Below are positions 48,883-50,356 of a stretch of DNA of 50,356 nucleotides, in pieces (the stretch's first letter is position 1; every line of letters starts with the position of its first letter). The notes under the pieces were generated by a model. It searched no databases. It saw only the letters and a program-made list of their open reading frames with translations, and was not told the DNA's origin. A program made the translations under genes and the position numbers. This DNA is from Scatomorpha gallistercoris (GTDB lineage Bacteria > Bacillota > Clostridia > Oscillospirales > Oscillospiraceae): assembly GCA_018713005.1 (NCBI GenBank), contig DVFX01000056.1:1-50356 (forward strand). Reading direction: 5' to 3'.

Positions 48883-49821
48883 ATGGCCTTAGTAACAACC
48901 AAAGAAATGTTCAAGAAAGCCTACGACGGTGGATATGCCATTGGAGCCTTCAACGTCAACAACATGGAGATAGTCCAGGGCATCACTGCCGCGGCCAACG
49001 AGCTGCGCGCTCCGCTTATCCTGCAGGTTTCCAAGGGCGCCCGCGCTTACGCCAGCCACACCTACCTGATGAAGCTGGTTGAGGCCGCCGTCATCGAGAC
49101 CGGCCTGCCCATAGCGCTGCACCTCGACCATGGCGACAGCTTCGAGCTCTGCAAGAGCTGCATCGACGGAGGATTCACTTCCGTTATGATAGACGCTTCC
49201 AGCAAGCCTTTTGAAGAGAATATAGCTATCACCAAGCAGGTCGTTGAATATGCGCATGACCACGGCGTGGTCGTTGAGGCTGAGCTCGGCACTCTGGCCG
49301 GAATAGAGGACGAGGTTAAGGTCGCGCACGGCGACGCCAGCTATACCCGTCCGGAGGAGGTACAGGAGTTTGTCGAGCGCACCGGGTGCGACTCTCTCGC
49401 CATCGCCATCGGCACCAGCCACGGCGCGTACAAGTTCAAGCCCGGCACGAAACCTCAGCTTCGCTTCGATGTCCTCGAGGCCGTTGAGAAGAATCTACCC
49501 GGCTTCCCGATAGTCCTGCACGGCTCTTCCAGCGTGCCCCAGCAGTTCGTCGACGAGATAAACAAGTACGGCGGCAATATGCCTGGAGCTATTGGAGTCC
49601 CTGAGGACCAGCTGCGTCAGGCTGCCAAGAGCGCCGTCTGCAAGATAAACATCGACTCCGACCTCCGTCTTGCTATGACCGCCACCATTCGCAAGTACTT
49701 TGCCGAGCATCCCGCCGACTTCGACCCCAGGCAGTATCTGAAGCCGGCCCGTGAGGCCATCAAGCAGATGGTCGCCCACAAGATAGTTAATGTCCTCGGC
49801 TGCGACGGAAAGGCCGACTGA
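48883..49821 (+). CDS. fba: Class II fructose-bisphosphate aldolase
   Basis: Splits fructose 1,6-bisphosphate into triose phosphates. The 312-residue zinc enzyme has IALHLDHGDSFE (Asp82 general acid, His83 metal ligand), VEAELGTLAG, AIGTSHGAYKF and IVLHGSSSVP with the other metal ligands, and KINIDSDLR. ATG 48883 follows AAGGAG; ATG 48841 lies in the leader. No other gene follows in the transcript before a weak hairpin. Confidence 0.95.
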   Translation: MALVTTKEMFKKAYDGGYAIGAFNVNNMEIVQGITAAANELRAPLILQVSKGARAYASHTYLMKLVEAAVIETGLPIALHLDHGDSFELCKSCIDGGFTSVMIDASSKPFEENIAITKQVVEYAHDHGVVVEAELGTLAGIEDEVKVAHGDASYTRPEEVQEFVERTGCDSLAIAIGTSHGAYKFKPGTKPQLRFDVLEAVEKNLPGFPIVLHGSSSVPQQFVDEINKYGGNMPGAIGVPEDQLRQAAKSAVCKINIDSDLRLAMTATIRKYFAEHPADFDPRQYLKPAREAIKQMVAHKIVNVLGCDGKAD

Positions 49822-49841
49822 TTTGCTGTAAGGTGCATTGC

Positions 49842-49866
49842 CCACCGGCGTATATATTGCCGGTGG
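49842..49866 (+). terminator. Weak hairpin after fba
   Basis: An 8-bp stem CCACCGGC / GCCGGTGG (49842-49849 with 49859-49866) without a T tract, so termination is uncertain. Confidence 0.4.
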
Positions 49867-49923
49867 ACGGTGTACATAGACGTGTTTCAATACACACCCA
49901 TGCCAAGGCGTAGGAGGGGTGCA

Positions 49924-50356
49924 ATGAATTTTACTGAAATGCTAGAAAAGCTCGCCGGAGGCTCCACAGATACCGGAGGGCGTCTCGCCGCCGGAGACCT
50001 CAACGCATGTATAGTGCTTGTGGTCCGGCTTGTCGCGTGCTGCGCAGCCTTTGCGGTAGCGCTGCTCGTTGATGCCATACCGGAGGCGTGGGTGACGGTT
50101 ATACTTGCGCTCTGCGCTGTAATTGCCGGATACGATATCGTGGCTGGGGCCGTGCTGGGCGTAATGCGTGGTGACTATCTAAACCAAGGAGTATTGGTGA
50201 TATTAGCCTGCGTGCTTGCTTTTATCTTCGGAGCCAAGATAGAGGGCTGCGCCCTCGTGCTGCTGTACCAGCTGACCGGCATTTTCATCGACTATGCCGT
50301 GGAGCGAACGCGCCGCAGTGTGCTGGACACAGTTTTCTGCGACACTGCTTATGCCA
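49924..50356 (+). CDS. P1B-type-ATPase-like membrane protein, N-terminal part (3' end outside window)
   Basis: Open frame of 144 residues to the window edge, starting ATG 49924 behind AGGAGGGG. After about 28 polar residues come paired hydrophobic helices and the sequence VIAGYDIVAGAVLGVMRGD, then LLYQLTGIFIDYAVERTRRSV. This aligns with GYDILIKAGKGI and MLFYQIGEWFQSYAVGKSRRN of the P1B-ATPase at 37772. It is therefore probably the membrane start of a heavy-metal ATPase or a divergent relative. The phosphorylation and CPC motifs lie outside, so the assignment stays provisional. Confidence 0.6.
   Translation, partial: MNFTEMLEKLAGGSTDTGGRLAAGDLNACIVLVVRLVACCAAFAVALLVDAIPEAWVTVILALCAVIAGYDIVAGAVLGVMRGDYLNQGVLVILACVLAFIFGAKIEGCALVLLYQLTGIFIDYAVERTRRSVLDTVFCDTAYA

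Overview
The window looks like a chromosomal segment of a GC-rich, anaerobic, endospore-forming member of the Clostridia, most likely Oscillospirales/Oscillospiraceae-like. The basis is gene content: spoIIM next to xerD, a cotJ spore-coat/manganese-catalase cluster, a two-subunit iron-sulfur serine dehydratase, a pyrophosphate-type phosphofructokinase, a TraX-family membrane protein, and the Firmicutes arrangements tgt-yajC and xpaC-telA. Promoters are ordinary sigma-A type and Shine-Dalgarno sites are strong purine runs. Isoleucine ATA codons are frequent in most genes despite the GC content. The taxon is an inference; no 16S gene is present.

Layout. 1-335 holds the 3' end of an IS30-type transposase. 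466-1297 (minus) is a small membrane protein and a DtxR/MntR-type regulator with a palindromic site. 1461-6262 carries traX, tgt, yajC, a four-helix membrane protein, spoIIM and xerD. 6326-6479 is a compact element of three hairpins between 20-nt direct repeats. 6521-9444 is a HAD hydrolase followed by ruvC-ruvA-ruvB. 9577-12338 holds a SigH-like sigma factor, two small Cys-rich proteins, trmK and a Nif3-family gene. 12379-18030 is a long minus-strand run: glycosyltransferase, DUF4330, O-antigen-ligase-like, DUF1538, tandem PII-like protein and CsoR. 18154-19308 is an AlaX-type editing protein. 19352-22782 (minus) is xpaC-telA-lemA-TPM. 22903-22998 (minus) is an unlisted 31-residue membrane peptide with its own promoter.

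23142-31930 is a tightly packed operon: uvrB, capA-like lipoprotein, polA, a metallopeptidase/pseudophosphatase fusion, rimI, tsaD and radC. A tRNA-Thr(CGT) with promoter and terminator follows. 32548-44552 contains two BlaI/M56 (BlaR1-like) regulator-receptor pairs whose receptors are about 1100 residues long and carry ectodomains unlike the penicillin-binding sensor of BlaR1. Between the pairs lie an AlkZ-related gene (minus), an ArsR repressor divergent from a heavy-metal-associated protein and P1B-ATPase, and a biotin ligase. 44695-50356 has sdaAB-sdaAA, a fused cotJA-cotJB, cotJC, divergent PPi-phosphofructokinase and class II aldolase genes sharing a promoter region, and the start of another P-type-ATPase-like gene.

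How the parts work together. DNA repair and recombination (ruvCAB, uvrB, polA, radC, xerD) and tRNA modification or quality control (tgt, trmK, tsaD, AlaX) dominate the housekeeping part. Metal handling recurs: the MntR-like regulator, CsoR, ArsR with its ATPase, and the P-type-ATPase-like 3' end. The least explained parts are the two giant M56 receptors, the DUF1538/tandem-PII pair, and the zincin-pseudophosphatase fusion. One glycosyltransferase gene has ACG exactly where its start codon should be.
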